Assembly: GCF_008704795.1 (NCBI RefSeq) | Contig: NZ_CP023690.1 | Location: 62,001 to 126,000, forward strand | DNA: 64,000 bases | From: Streptomyces spectabilis | GTDB taxonomy: Bacteria; Actinomycetota; Actinomycetes; Streptomycetales; Streptomycetaceae | Direction of reading: 5' to 3' | Shown here: positions 46,119 to 55,569 of the stretch, piece by piece | Layout of the letters: every line of letters starts with the position of its first letter | How positions within the stretch are numbered: position 1 is the first letter of the stretch | Position numbers and translations under genes: made by a program | Notes under the pieces: model-generated | The model's input: only the letters and a program-made list of their open reading frames with translations | The model's database searches: none | What the model was told of the DNA's origin: nothing

Positions 46119-46787
46119 CGTGGAGTCCACCGCGACACCCCCGTTCAGGCCCCGTCCGCACCAGCACGGTGAACACCCGCCCCAGGCACCCTCGGCGCCC
46201 CGTCTCCGCAGCCGGCTCCAGACGCCCCGCCCGGTGCCGTACCCCTCCGGCACACAGAGCCACGGCCCTCCGGCCCGGAACCCGGACGCAACCGCGCCGC
46301 TCACCCCGCGGCAGCCACGCCACCGGCCACCGCGCACCGGCGCCCGGCCCGGGAGCAACGGCCCGTCTCCGCACCCGCCACCCACCCGCCCGCCCGCCAC
46401 GCATCCGCCGGCAACACACCCGGACCGGCAGCCAGCCGGCCCCAACGAAGCCGCCCGGACGCCACACCACCCGCAGCACGCGCGGCACACCAACCACCAG
46501 ACACGGCCAGGCCGACAGCCCGACCACCGGCGCAGGCACCGGCAGCACCACCGGGCCACGAGACCGCTGGGGCAGCACGGCCGGGCAACGAGACCGGGGC
46601 CACGGCAGCCCGCCCCGGCACCACGGCCCTCCGCACCACCCCGGCCCGGCCCCCTGGACAGGGCCGGGGCCGCGCCCTTCACCCCCAGCCGGCCGCCCGC
46701 ACCGACAAGAACGTTGGCCCGCCCGCACCCCTCCCGCCCCGAAGCCCCTCTGGCGCACCCGCCACAACAGCGCGCAAGCTGACCCGC

Positions 46788-48290
46788 ATGGACTGGCTGC
46801 CCCTGCTCTCCACCCTGACCGGAGCCGCGATCGGCATCATCGCCACCCTCCTCGCCGAGCGCAGCCGCTGGAAACACGAAGACGCCAAAGACGCCCTCCG
46901 GCTACGGCTCGACACCTACACGCAGTACACCACCACCGTCAAAGTCCTCGGCGAAACCCTGCGCGCCCTGGCCGCACAAGAACACCCCTCCCCCGGCCAC
47001 CGGGCACACGCCCTCAACGAAGCCTTCCGCACCTCCGACATCGCCACCGCATCCGAACGCCTCTGGCTCACCGCACCCGAACCCGTCATCCACGCCGCCG
47101 ACACCGTCTTCCACTGCCTGCGAAACATCCGCGACAGCTACATCAACGGCACCCCCGTCAGCAGCCCCGAAGACCACACACACTGGCAAACACGCGCCAC
47201 AGCAGCCGCCCACATGCGCACACTCATGCGCAAAGACCTCGGCATCACCCCCTCACCCCACACCACACCACCTGAACACCCCCACCAACCCCTCCCGCAC
47301 ACCGCCCCCGACCCAAGCACCAGACCCGACCCACCACCCACACCAGAAACCAGACCACCCCACCCACCCCACACCCACACCACCCCGCAGAACGAAACCA
47401 CCCGGAGCAACCACAGACACCCACAGACCCGGACCGGCCAGGAGCCGAGCCGGCCCGCCGACGGGAAGACACCAGAAGCCAGAAGCCAGAAGCCGGAAGC
47501 CGGAAGCCGGAAGCCGGGAGCCGGGAGCCGGCACAGCGTCAGCCCTCAAGACAGAAACGGCCTGAGAGCCGGGAACACCGGCAGCCAGCCCAGAGACGCA
47601 GACACACCTCCCCGAGGCGAACGGCCGAGGCAAAGACCCCCAGGCAGCGAGGAGATACCGGGCACCAAACACTGCACCCGCCCCAAGACCCGGGGAACAA
47701 GAACGGCCAGGGACACCAGACCACATCAGCCCGAACGGCACAGACCCGAACGACAGGGCGGCGCCCCGGAGAACACGGGGCGGCTCCGCAGACACCCAGA
47801 GACCAGAGAACCACCGACCACCCAAGACCCGGGCACCGCCAACCCGGAAGAACACAGGCAGCAGGAAGCGAACACAGCCGGGGACAAGGAGACACCGGGC
47901 ACCAACGCAGCATCAGCCCTGAGAGCCGAAGACGCCGGAGAGATGCCGGAGAGAGGCCGGAGAGAGGCCGGGCACCATCAGCCCGCCCGGAAGACAGAGA
48001 CAGCCCCCGAGACACCGGCCACCGAAGCACTGGGCACCGCCAGCCCGGAGAACCGGAGACAGCCGGGAAGCGGAGACGGCCAGAGAGCCGGAGACCCCCG
48101 GAGGGGCGGAGCCGGCCCGGAGGGCGGAGCCGGCCCGGGATGGGAAGACGCCGGGCACCGGACACCGTCAGCCCTGAAGACAGAAACGGCCGCAGAGCCA
48201 GAGGCACCGCCAGCCCGGAGGCGAAGACCCCGAAGAGGAAACAGCCGGGCCGAAGCCCCCCCCGGGGAGACGCCGGGCACCAAGCACTAA
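46788..48290 (+). CDS. Membrane-anchored hypothetical protein with a long repeat-derived tail
   Basis: The first 165 residues look like a real protein: one membrane segment (LPLLSTLTGAAIGIIATLLA), a helical region (RWKHEDAKDALRLRLDTYTQ) and DTVFHCLRNIRDSYINGTP. This arrangement is common in small Streptomyces proteins of unknown function. From about residue 170 the frame runs through Pro/His- and then Glu/Arg/Pro-rich sequence built from degenerate DNA repeats, so the true end may be near 47280 with a lost stop. The ATG has no strong ribosome site. Function unknown. Confidence 0.55.
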   Translation: MDWLPLLSTLTGAAIGIIATLLAERSRWKHEDAKDALRLRLDTYTQYTTTVKVLGETLRALAAQEHPSPGHRAHALNEAFRTSDIATASERLWLTAPEPVIHAADTVFHCLRNIRDSYINGTPVSSPEDHTHWQTRATAAAHMRTLMRKDLGITPSPHTTPPEHPHQPLPHTAPDPSTRPDPPPTPETRPPHPPHTHTTPQNETTRSNHRHPQTRTGQEPSRPADGKTPEARSQKPEAGSRKPGAGSRHSVSPQDRNGLRAGNTGSQPRDADTPPRGERPRQRPPGSEEIPGTKHCTRPKTRGTRTARDTRPHQPERHRPERQGGAPENTGRLRRHPETREPPTTQDPGTANPEEHRQQEANTAGDKETPGTNAASALRAEDAGEMPERGRREAGHHQPARKTETAPETPATEALGTASPENRRQPGSGDGQRAGDPRRGGAGPEGGAGPGWEDAGHRTPSALKTETAAEPEAPPARRRRPRRGNSRAEAPPGETPGTKH

Positions 48291-48620
48291 CACACCGTCA
48301 ACCCGGAGAACACAGACGCCCGAAGGGCCGACGACGCCCAGGAGGCCCGGAGGCCGGGAAGCCCGGAGGCCGGGAAGCCCCGGAGGCCGGGAAGCCCCGG
48401 AGGCCGGGAAGCCCGGAGGCCGGGAAGCCCGGAGGCCGGGAAGGCGGGAAGGCGGGAGGGTGCCCGGCACTGAAGCGCCGGGCATCGTCAGCCCGAGCGC
48501 AGGGGCAGCCGAGGGGGGACGGCCGCCCCCGGGGAAGGGAGGGGAGCGGAGACGCCCGGGGACAGGGAGGCGCCGGGGACGGGCGCCGACGCGGCGTCAA
48601 ACCTGAAGACACAGACGGAC
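47440..48620. repeat. Purine-rich degenerate minisatellite
   Basis: About 1.2 kb with strong G+A bias on the plus strand. Irregular units centred on CACCGTCAGCCCTGAAGACA recur at about 47530, 47905, 47965, 48165, 48295, 48485 and 48595. No independent gene is supported inside it or in 48620-49020, which is GC-rich with CCCCCCGGGGGG palindromes. Confidence 0.6.
48349..48446. repeat. Six tandem copies of a 16/17-bp unit
   Basis: GGAGGCCGGGAAGCCC units start at 48349, 48365, 48382, 48399, 48415 and 48431 (spacing 16 or 17), ending in a decayed AAGGCGGG tail. The changing spacing argues against a coding origin. Confidence 0.85.
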
Positions 48621-49020
48621 CCGGGGGCCAGACAGCCCGAGGGCCGGGGACACCGCCCCCCGGGGGGCGCCCCCCCCGGGGGGCGGCGGAGACAGCCCGG
48701 GGGCCGGGGGCACCGCAGCCCGCGCGGGGGCGGAGCCCCCCGGGGGGCGGGAAACGGCCACCCGCGCCGCGACGGATGACTACCTTCCACTTTCAGCCAC
48801 CCGCAGCCCCCGCGACCCCGCCCCGCGGCCCCAACTCCCGCCCCCCGCCGAACAGTTCCGGTCAACTCCACCACCCCGCCCGCCCCCGCACCACCCCCCG
48901 CCCGCCCCCGCCCCGCCCCGCGTGCACCCGCCCGACGAGCCCGGCTTCCCCCGTACCCCCCACCACGGCCCGCCGCCCCGGCACCCGGTGCCAGGGACAG
49001 GATCCGGACACCCCTCGACA

Positions 49021-49044
49021 ACAAAAAGAACACTCGTTATGTTG
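49021..49044. promoter_or_regulatory. ARE-like hormone-receptor operator 3
   Basis: ACAAAAAGAACACTCGTTAT then GTTG, aligned with the receptor-gene site on ACAAAAA ... GAAC-N3-CGTTAT. It is about 75 bases before the afsA start. AT-rich compared with its surroundings. Confidence 0.5.
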
Positions 49045-49116
49045 CTGGACGGCGAGACAGCGCCAACCGAGCACAAGTGCAAGCGGTCACTCGCAACCAC
49101 TCAACGGGGGCTCACC

Positions 49117-50253
49117 ATGCCTGTCACCCAGCACCTCACCCGCACACCCGCCCGGAACACCCTCGCACCCCACCACGTGCACAAACACAACCCCGCCGAA
49201 GTCCTCCTCACCGGCCTCGACACCCTGCGCACCGACACCTTCACCGTCACCGCCAGGTGGCCGACACACCACCCCTTCTACACCCCCACCCCCCACCTCA
49301 ACGACCCACTGATCTTCATCGAAACCATCCGCCAGTGCTTCCCCCTCCTCGCCCACCACGCCTACCACCTCCCCCACGGCCACCACCTCATCTGGCAATA
49401 CCTCACCGCCGACATCAACCCCCACGCCATGCACCACACCCCCACCACCCCGCCCACCTCACCCTCCACATCACCTGCTCCGACATCCGCCGACGCCCAG
49501 GCGGCCACCTCACCGCCCTCACCCTCCACGCCATCGCCCTCAGAAACGGCACCCACCTCGGCACCGCACAAACCCGCTTCTCCGCCCACTCCCCCACCAT
49601 CTACCAACGCATCCGCGGCACCCACCCCAACACCCCCACCACCCCACCACCCCCACCCACCCCACCCACGTAAACCGCCACCACCCCCACGACGTCGTCC
49701 TCGCCCCCACCCCCCACCCCCACCACTGGCTCCTGCGCAACGACACCACCCACCCCACCCTCTTCGACCACCCCGTCGACCACACCCCCGGCATGCTCCT
49801 CCTCGAAGCCGCCCGCCAAGCCACCCACGCCACCCACCACACCACCACCCACACCACAGACACCCGCACCGGCACCGGCACCCGCACGAGTACGGACACG
49901 GACACCGGCATGGGCGCGGGCATGGGAACAGACACACTCACCCGCACCACCCACACCCGAACCGCCACCCTCACCCGCACCCACACCACCCGCACCCACC
50001 CCCACCCCCGCACCGCCACACCCGCCACCCCACCCGGACCACCCCCCTACCCCACCCACATCCACGCCACCTTCCTCCAATTCCTCGAATACACCACCCC
50101 CACCCACATCACCACCACCACCCAAACCACCCCACCAACACACACACCAACGCCACCACCAGCCCAGACACCCCCACCACCACCCACATCACCGCCACCC
50201 AGAACAACCACACCGCCTTCACCAGCACCATCACCACCACACCCCACCCCTAA
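49117..50253 (+). pseudogene. afsA: AfsA-type gamma-butyrolactone synthase gene, three apparent frameshifts
   Basis: Frame 1 from ATG 49117 gives VHKHNPAEVLLTGLDTLRTD and HHPFYTPTPHLNDPLIFIET. Frame 2 takes over near 49445 with AHLTLHITCSDIRRRPGGHL and RFSAHSPTIYQRIRG. Frame 3 takes over near 49640-49670 with HVNRHHPHDVVLAP and LFDHPVDHTPGMLLLEAARQ. A last shift near 50110-50160 leads to the stop at 50253. These are the two AfsA hot-dog halves in order. AfsA joins a beta-ketoacyl-ACP to dihydroxyacetone phosphate to start hormone synthesis. All shifts are minus one and in C-rich runs. A His/Thr/Pro-rich insertion and extreme CAC/ACC codon use are odd. Confidence 0.75.
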
Positions 50254-50729
50254 CCCACACCAGGCCAACCCACCTGCTGGGCAGCCGGACGACACCCAAC
50301 AGGTGACCGCGTCATATCCGCAGTAACGGGCTCATCAGAACGAAGGGGTCGCACTTGGACCCACGATCCTGGCCACCGCCGCGCGCCTCCAGAGACGCGT
50401 CGTCACGCTGGTGTTGATCGGTTGTTGATCGGCAGTCGGTTCACTGTCTGCGTTGGCCCGTCCGGGACCTTGGAGGATTTTCGTGATCAAGCGTGTGGCA
50501 GTGGGGCGCGGCGGCCGCCCCCCTCTGTCACCCACGCTGCCGGTGTCTTGTGCACCACACGAAAAACTCCACCGCCGCAGGCGGTGACCGACACGCTGGG
50601 TCTCCCCCCAGACAATGACCACGACCACGTCAAACACCCGAGAGGGTCGCAGAGCCCCATCCGCCAGAAGCCTGTGGGGAGACCTCGCCGACCCGCCTCA
50701 CTCACATACAGAGGATCATCAACATCACC

Positions 50730-51398
50730 GTGAGTACAGCCTCCCTCTCCTCGGCCGCCTACCTTCCGCCCACCACCCGTGTCGTGCGCGAGGGCACCGC
50801 GCTGTCGCTGCGGGAGTTCGCGTCGTCCGATGCCGAGGCGCTGGCCGAGATCCTCGGCGACCCTCATGTCATGCGCCATACTTCATCCGGCGCGATGTCG
50901 TACGAGGACGTCGTCGACCTGGTGCGCGAGGCCGAGGCTGACCAGGCGGATCCCGCTCGGACCCGGCACCGACTCGCCATCGTCCAGCGTGAGGGCGGCG
51001 CCCTCGTGGGCACGGTGACGGTGGAACGCGAACGGTACTCAAGCGTCTACAGCCACTCGATCATCCTGCGGCCCCACCTGGCGAACCTCTCGGCCGGCTA
51101 CGAAGCCAGCCAACTCGTTGCGGGCCTCGCATTCGACGAACTCGGCGTCCACCGCCTGTGGTTCATGACAGCGGTCGACAACCTCGCCGCCCAGCGGCTC
51201 TTCCTCGCCTCCGGGAGCACACAGGACGGAAAGGTCCGGGAGCTCTACTTCCGTGACGGCCGCTGGTGGGACTGCTACATGTTCACCATCCTCGAACACG
51301 AATGGCGAGCCCGGGCGCACCTCACCCTGCGCGAGGCCATTGCTCTCCTTCGACAACAGGAGCAACAGCCGCTGGCCCTCGAGCCCGTCACTGCTTGA
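50730..51398 (+). CDS. GNAT-family N-acetyltransferase
   Basis: A 222-residue protein from a GTG start. It has the RimJ/RimL pattern: LREFASSDAEALAEILGDPH, VGTVTVERERYSSVYSHSI, NLSAGYEASQLVAGLAFDEL in the acetyl-CoA region and AVDNLAAQRLFLASG. Codon use is normal for Streptomyces, unlike the biased repeats to its left. The 476-base gap before it (50254-50729) holds only a TTGATCGG direct repeat and no gene I can support. Confidence 0.85.
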   Translation: MSTASLSSAAYLPPTTRVVREGTALSLREFASSDAEALAEILGDPHVMRHTSSGAMSYEDVVDLVREAEADQADPARTRHRLAIVQREGGALVGTVTVERERYSSVYSHSIILRPHLANLSAGYEASQLVAGLAFDELGVHRLWFMTAVDNLAAQRLFLASGSTQDGKVRELYFRDGRWWDCYMFTILEHEWRARAHLTLREAIALLRQQEQQPLALEPVTA

Positions 51399-52040
51399 TA
51401 CCGCGCCCGCTGGCGCAGTTCAGAGCTTCAGCACGGAGAGCCCAGCCCAGGCTCCCGTCCACGGCCCGAAGCCGAACTCACCGACCTGCACTATCCGTCG
51501 GCCGAACGGGGCGACGAACTCGCCGCCACATGCAGACCACCGGGCTCGGTGAGCCCCTCCTTCGCCGCCTACGCAGCTCTCGCCCGGGCTACCCGCAATT
51601 CCAGGTCCTCGACCTGGAGCGAGCCACTCTCGAGCACCTGCCGCTGGCCTGCTCCTGCGCGCCTCCACAGCGTCGGCCTGCTTGAACGGGCGTGATGTGG
51701 CCCGCGCGCGACGGAGCTGAGGTTCGAGGCGGCACGTACTGCTGGTACGACGCCATGAGAGCAGGCCATCCGGGAGAAGGGCCCCATCGAGTCGGAGTAT
51801 CCCTAGCCGAGGGCAGTAACTCAGGCCCATCGTGAAAGAACAGGTCCACCGCCCAGTGCGAAAAGGTCACGCCGGGCGGTGACGAGTCGGCGCTGACGGG
51901 CTGCTCATCCAGTCAGCCCTCGACGGCGCTTGGAGCACGCTCCCTTGCGCCGAATCCTTGGGCGCGGCCGTCGGTCCCGCGATGACACGACAGCGTGACC
52001 GCGACCGCCAGTCAGCAGCACCAGATTCTGTCCAGGTCGC
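51399..52040. other. Gene-poor gap of about 640 bases
   Basis: Short overlapping frames on both strands give no family-like protein, and no hairpin or repeat stands out. It may be decayed coding sequence. The acyl-CoA oxidase gene ends at its right edge. Confidence 0.4.
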
Positions 52041-53888
52041 TCAGATGGCCTTGAGCAGGGGCAGGGACATCAGGTGTTCCTCGGGGACACCGAAGGCATC
52101 GGTCAGCTTCAGCAGGTGCGAGGACAGGCGCGTGACCAATGTATGGACGGCATCGGGCAGGGCCTCGACCTGTGCGGCTGTCATGGCGCCCTGCGCGAGA
52201 AGCATGCCGCTGCGGGGGTGCAACCGCTCGAGGAGGAACAGGGCGCACAGGTCGGTCAGGACATCGCGGGTCGGTGCGTGGTCGACCCGTGCGCAGGCGG
52301 CGAGGAAGGCGTTCGCGGCCGTCTTCACGACGTGTGCGTCGACCATGTCGAGGGCGGGGGCGCAGGCGTTGTTCCAGCGACCGAGCGTGTCCCCAGCGGG
52401 AGCACCCCGCAGGCGGGTGCGGGCCAGGAGGTGCGAGCGGCGTTCTGCCGCGCTGAGTAGCCGTACGAGAAACCGGGGGTCGGTGTTGTCCTCGTTGCCC
52501 GTGGCCGGAGGCACCTGCGGAGCGGGTTCCTGCCCGAAGATCATCTCGGCGCCCGCCTTGCACCAGATGGCGAGGTTGTCGCCCTCGGCGGTGATGGCGC
52601 CGTCGGCGTTGGCGGGGTATTCGGCGAGCCCGTTCTCGGGGAAGAGGCCGCGGGCACCGCATCGCTCCCGGGCTTCGATGGTGAGCGCGCGGGCTTGCCA
52701 GGTGATCCATCCCTTGGCGACGGCTACTTCACGCTCGGCGCTCGCGCGTTCGTCGGGCTCGTGGGCGATCCACCGCTGGACGGTCGCGCGGTGCAGGAAC
52801 GTCATGGCGTACGCGGTGGCGGCGCCGTGCAGCAGCGGGGCGTGGTGGCTGCGGTGTGCGACGAGCGGAACGCGCTGTCCGGCGACCGGCGCGGAGATGG
52901 TGCGGCGGTGGGCGTAGCGGACGGCGATGGCGAGGGCGGCGCGTGAGCCGCCCAGAGTGGCGGCGCTCATGCACAGCTTGCCGACGGTGACCCGGCCGAT
53001 GGCGTGCCCGACGCGCTTGCGCGTGGCGCGTACGTCGCTGATGACGCGGCCGTCCTGGGTGAGACGGCCGTGTGGGCCCTGGAGCAGCGCGGTGCGCGGC
53101 AGCTGCACGTGGTCGAAGGAGGTGACGCAGTGATCCACCGGGCTTCCGGTGCGGGCGGGCAGCGCGGTGACGGTGACACCGGGCAAGGGTCCGTCGGTGT
53201 CGGTCAGCGGCGCCAGGAAGAGGAAGACCCCGTGGTCCTGCTCCTCGACGACGAGCCTGGCGGCGACTACGGCGCTCTTGGGTCCACCCGCCGGGCTGGT
53301 GTTGGGCATGAACTTGGCCGCCCCCGGGTTCGGGGTGTGCAGGACGAACGTCTGGCTGTCCCGGTCGTAGCTCGCGGTGGTTTCCAGGGCGGCGACATCG
53401 TTGCCGTGGGCGCGCTCGGTGCACAGGAACACCCCGATGCGTCTCATCGCGTGGAACGCGGAGAGGTCGCGCGGCACCGACACGGTGTCGTCGTGCAGGC
53501 TGCCGAGGAAGAAGTTGTAGTGAATCCCCGCGACGGTTGCCGTGGCGCCGTCCACGACGGCGGCCCACTCGTGCAGTGCGGCCAGGCCTCGTGGGTCGGC
53601 GGGCAGGAGGTGCGGCGCGGCCAACTCGGCGTTCAGGGCACGCAATCGCGCATAAGCGAGCTCCCAGCGTTCCCTGTCGCTGCCGGGCCGATACCGGAAC
53701 ACATCGGTGGAGACGGCCTTGCGCCAGTGCCCGTGCGCGTCGTCATGGCCATCGTCGAAAAGAATCCCGCGCAGGGTGCTCAGGTCGGGCGCGGGCAAGG
53801 TTGGGGAAAGTAGGTTTGACACATCATCACCAACGAGCCTCCGCTGTTCCTGGTACGTCGGTTCCCCGCCATCCGCGACTGCGGTCAT
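52041..53888 (-). CDS. Acyl-CoA oxidase/dehydrogenase-family flavoprotein
   Basis: The 615-residue product (ATG 53888; an upstream in-frame start adds 30 Arg-rich residues) has the acyl-CoA oxidase layout: FFLGSLHDDTVSVPRDL, MRRIGVFLCTERAHGNDVAA (FAD/substrate loop), ASYDRDSQTFVLHTPNPGAAKF, FDHVQLPRTALL and the C-terminal oxidase region with TAEGDNLAIWCKAGAEMI. These enzymes make trans-2-enoyl-CoA with O2 as acceptor. No related genes are adjacent, so it may serve lipid turnover. It is divergent from a short putative gene at 54043. Confidence 0.85.
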   Translation of the reverse strand: MTAVADGGEPTYQEQRRLVGDDVSNLLSPTLPAPDLSTLRGILFDDGHDDAHGHWRKAVSTDVFRYRPGSDRERWELAYARLRALNAELAAPHLLPADPRGLAALHEWAAVVDGATATVAGIHYNFFLGSLHDDTVSVPRDLSAFHAMRRIGVFLCTERAHGNDVAALETTASYDRDSQTFVLHTPNPGAAKFMPNTSPAGGPKSAVVAARLVVEEQDHGVFLFLAPLTDTDGPLPGVTVTALPARTGSPVDHCVTSFDHVQLPRTALLQGPHGRLTQDGRVISDVRATRKRVGHAIGRVTVGKLCMSAATLGGSRAALAIAVRYAHRRTISAPVAGQRVPLVAHRSHHAPLLHGAATAYAMTFLHRATVQRWIAHEPDERASAEREVAVAKGWITWQARALTIEARERCGARGLFPENGLAEYPANADGAITAEGDNLAIWCKAGAEMIFGQEPAPQVPPATGNEDNTDPRFLVRLLSAAERRSHLLARTRLRGAPAGDTLGRWNNACAPALDMVDAHVVKTAANAFLAACARVDHAPTRDVLTDLCALFLLERLHPRSGMLLAQGAMTAAQVEALPDAVHTLVTRLSSHLLKLTDAFGVPEEHLMSLPLLKAI

Positions 53889-54042
53889 GGCTGGAAAGCG
53901 CAGGTGAACGGCATGATCGGCGAACCGGGGCCGCGATGCGTGACGCCTTCGGCGACGCCCCCGTCGTCCTTCATCCACACGGCCCGGACAGACCTGCGGT
54001 GCGGCCTACGTAGTACGTGACGCAGCCAACTTCCAGATCCGC

Positions 54043-54417
54043 TTGGAGCACTGGCGGCACCCCTTCCACCGCCTGGCTTCCTCACCCTCTGTGCTTGCCG
54101 TCGGAACTGTCCTTGCCGCCGCGCCCTCGTCTGCGGCGGCTCACAGCGACCTCCACTGCCCCCGCGGCCAGTACTACCCCGATGACATCGACTACCCCAT
54201 CACCTACAACGGCCAGCCTGACCGAGGGCTGCCCGGCCACCACCTCGTGGACCCCATGAGGCAGCCGGTGGGGCAGCAGTGGCTGGGAGTGGTAGAGGTT
54301 GGAGGTGGTCAGGCCGTAGGGCGACGGCGAGAGCCAGGTCAGCCGTTGAGGGTGTCGGTGTGTGCCGGGAGGGCGCTGCGCGGCGGTCTCCCGAAGGGGC
54401 ATGAGCGTGAGACGTGA
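54043..54417 (+). CDS. Possible small secreted protein
   Basis: The frame gives a basic start, a hydrophobic stretch (SSPSVLAVGTVLAAAPSSAA) ending in an Ala-x-Ala-like site, then LHCPRGQYYPDDIDYPITYN, which looks like the mature part of a small exported protein. The start would be TTG 54043 without a clear ribosome site, and the last third looks like non-coding sequence, so this may be a decayed gene. No family recognised. Confidence 0.3.
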   Translation: MEHWRHPFHRLASSPSVLAVGTVLAAAPSSAAAHSDLHCPRGQYYPDDIDYPITYNGQPDRGLPGHHLVDPMRQPVGQQWLGVVEVGGGQAVGRRREPGQPLRVSVCAGRALRGGLPKGHERET

Positions 54418-54628
54418 CGCGTCAATCGCCACTGCCCCGCTCCGGGGGGGGATCCGGTTCCTCATGCGCCCTGGTGCCGTCGACGTCGTCGGGCGGACGT
54501 GTCTCCTCCACCGGCATCGGATTGCCACGGGGCGCCCGGCGCGGAATGCGGGCCTCCCACTGGACCGTTGCCGTGCTGACGATGCGCCAGCGTCCCGACG
54601 ACCAGAGCCTTCGCGGCTCTCGATGCCG

Positions 54629-55426
54629 TCAGCCGTTCATCGTTCCCCACTCCAACACGCTGTCTACGAACTCGAGGACGGGACGAAAGGCTCCGGCCAG
54701 TTGCTGAGCCGTCTCGCTTTGCAGGATCGATGCCATCTTGGGGAAGTTGGTCTTGAGGCTTTCCTTCGCGCCTTCGGGAAGAGACTTGTACTTCACAACG
54801 ATGACAGTTGCTTTCACCTGGAGTTCAGTTGGGGAGACCGTTCCGTTTGTGCCGCTCCCGAGATGCTTGAGCTCCTCCACGACCGAGTCGACGAACGCCT
54901 TCGCCGCTGGGGTGAGAGCATCCAGTTTGGACTTCAGGAGATTCCTGAGCTCGACAGCCTTGTTGTAGAGCTTCTCGGACTGGGCCTTGAGGTAGTCGAG
55001 GGCCTGGTCCTCCGTCTGGAATGTATCGTGCTTTGCCGCGATTTCCTTGATGATGGTCTTCTCTTCTTCGCTGAGACCGTTATAGAAATCGGTCACCTCG
55101 GGGGGCAGGAGGTCCTTGAACTCATCGGGGACCCTCTCTGGCAGAGCCAGGTTGGTGATCGCGAGGACCGCATTCCCGATCGGGAGACCGGCCACGGAGC
55201 GCTGCCGTTCTGCCCCGGCCGTCGGGCCGAACACAGGCCGCGTCCCGGTGGGCTGCCCCAGACGTACGTGCGCAGCGCCGACCGCCGTGCTGAAGGCCGT
55301 ACTCAGTTGCCACGGCTCCGTCTTCGAGAGGGCCGCTGCGGGCCCGGCCGCGCCGATCGCGAGGGTGGTCACGGTCCCCAAGGCCGCCGCCGACATGGCC
55401 AAGGATGTGACGAGCGTGCGAGACAT
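54629..55426 (-). CDS. Secreted helical protein of unknown function
   Basis: ATG 55426 follows GGAG. The 265-residue protein has a Sec-type signal (LVTSLAMSAAALGTVTTLAI, then GPAAA). A mature region of charged amphipathic helices follows (EVTDFYNGLSEEEKTIIKEI, YLKAQSEKLYNKAVELRNLL, KLDALTPAAKAFVDSVVEEL). Its Lys/Glu/Thr content and lower GC stand out from its neighbours. No catalytic motif. It may be an exported adhesin-like, chaperone-like or toxin-associated protein; I do not recognise the family. It lies next to a decayed transposase, so it may have arrived by transfer. Confidence 0.7.
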   Translation of the reverse strand: MSRTLVTSLAMSAAALGTVTTLAIGAAGPAAALSKTEPWQLSTAFSTAVGAAHVRLGQPTGTRPVFGPTAGAERQRSVAGLPIGNAVLAITNLALPERVPDEFKDLLPPEVTDFYNGLSEEEKTIIKEIAAKHDTFQTEDQALDYLKAQSEKLYNKAVELRNLLKSKLDALTPAAKAFVDSVVEELKHLGSGTNGTVSPTELQVKATVIVVKYKSLPEGAKESLKTNFPKMASILQSETAQQLAGAFRPVLEFVDSVLEWGTMNG

Positions 55427-55569
55427 GATGCGCTCCGTTTCGAGGGAGGTGCCGCGCACGCGGGGCCTGTGCCCCGGACGCGCTGCGTTCCGCTTCCAGG
55501 CGGGGCGCCGATGGTCGGCAGTCCCATGGGGAACGGTCACATGACCGTCGCCGTGGTGCACGGGGTGCG

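Noticed and set aside
48349..48446. CRISPR array
   Set aside because: The repeat is a head-to-tail tandem of 16/17 bp without spacers. No cas gene is present anywhere in the window.
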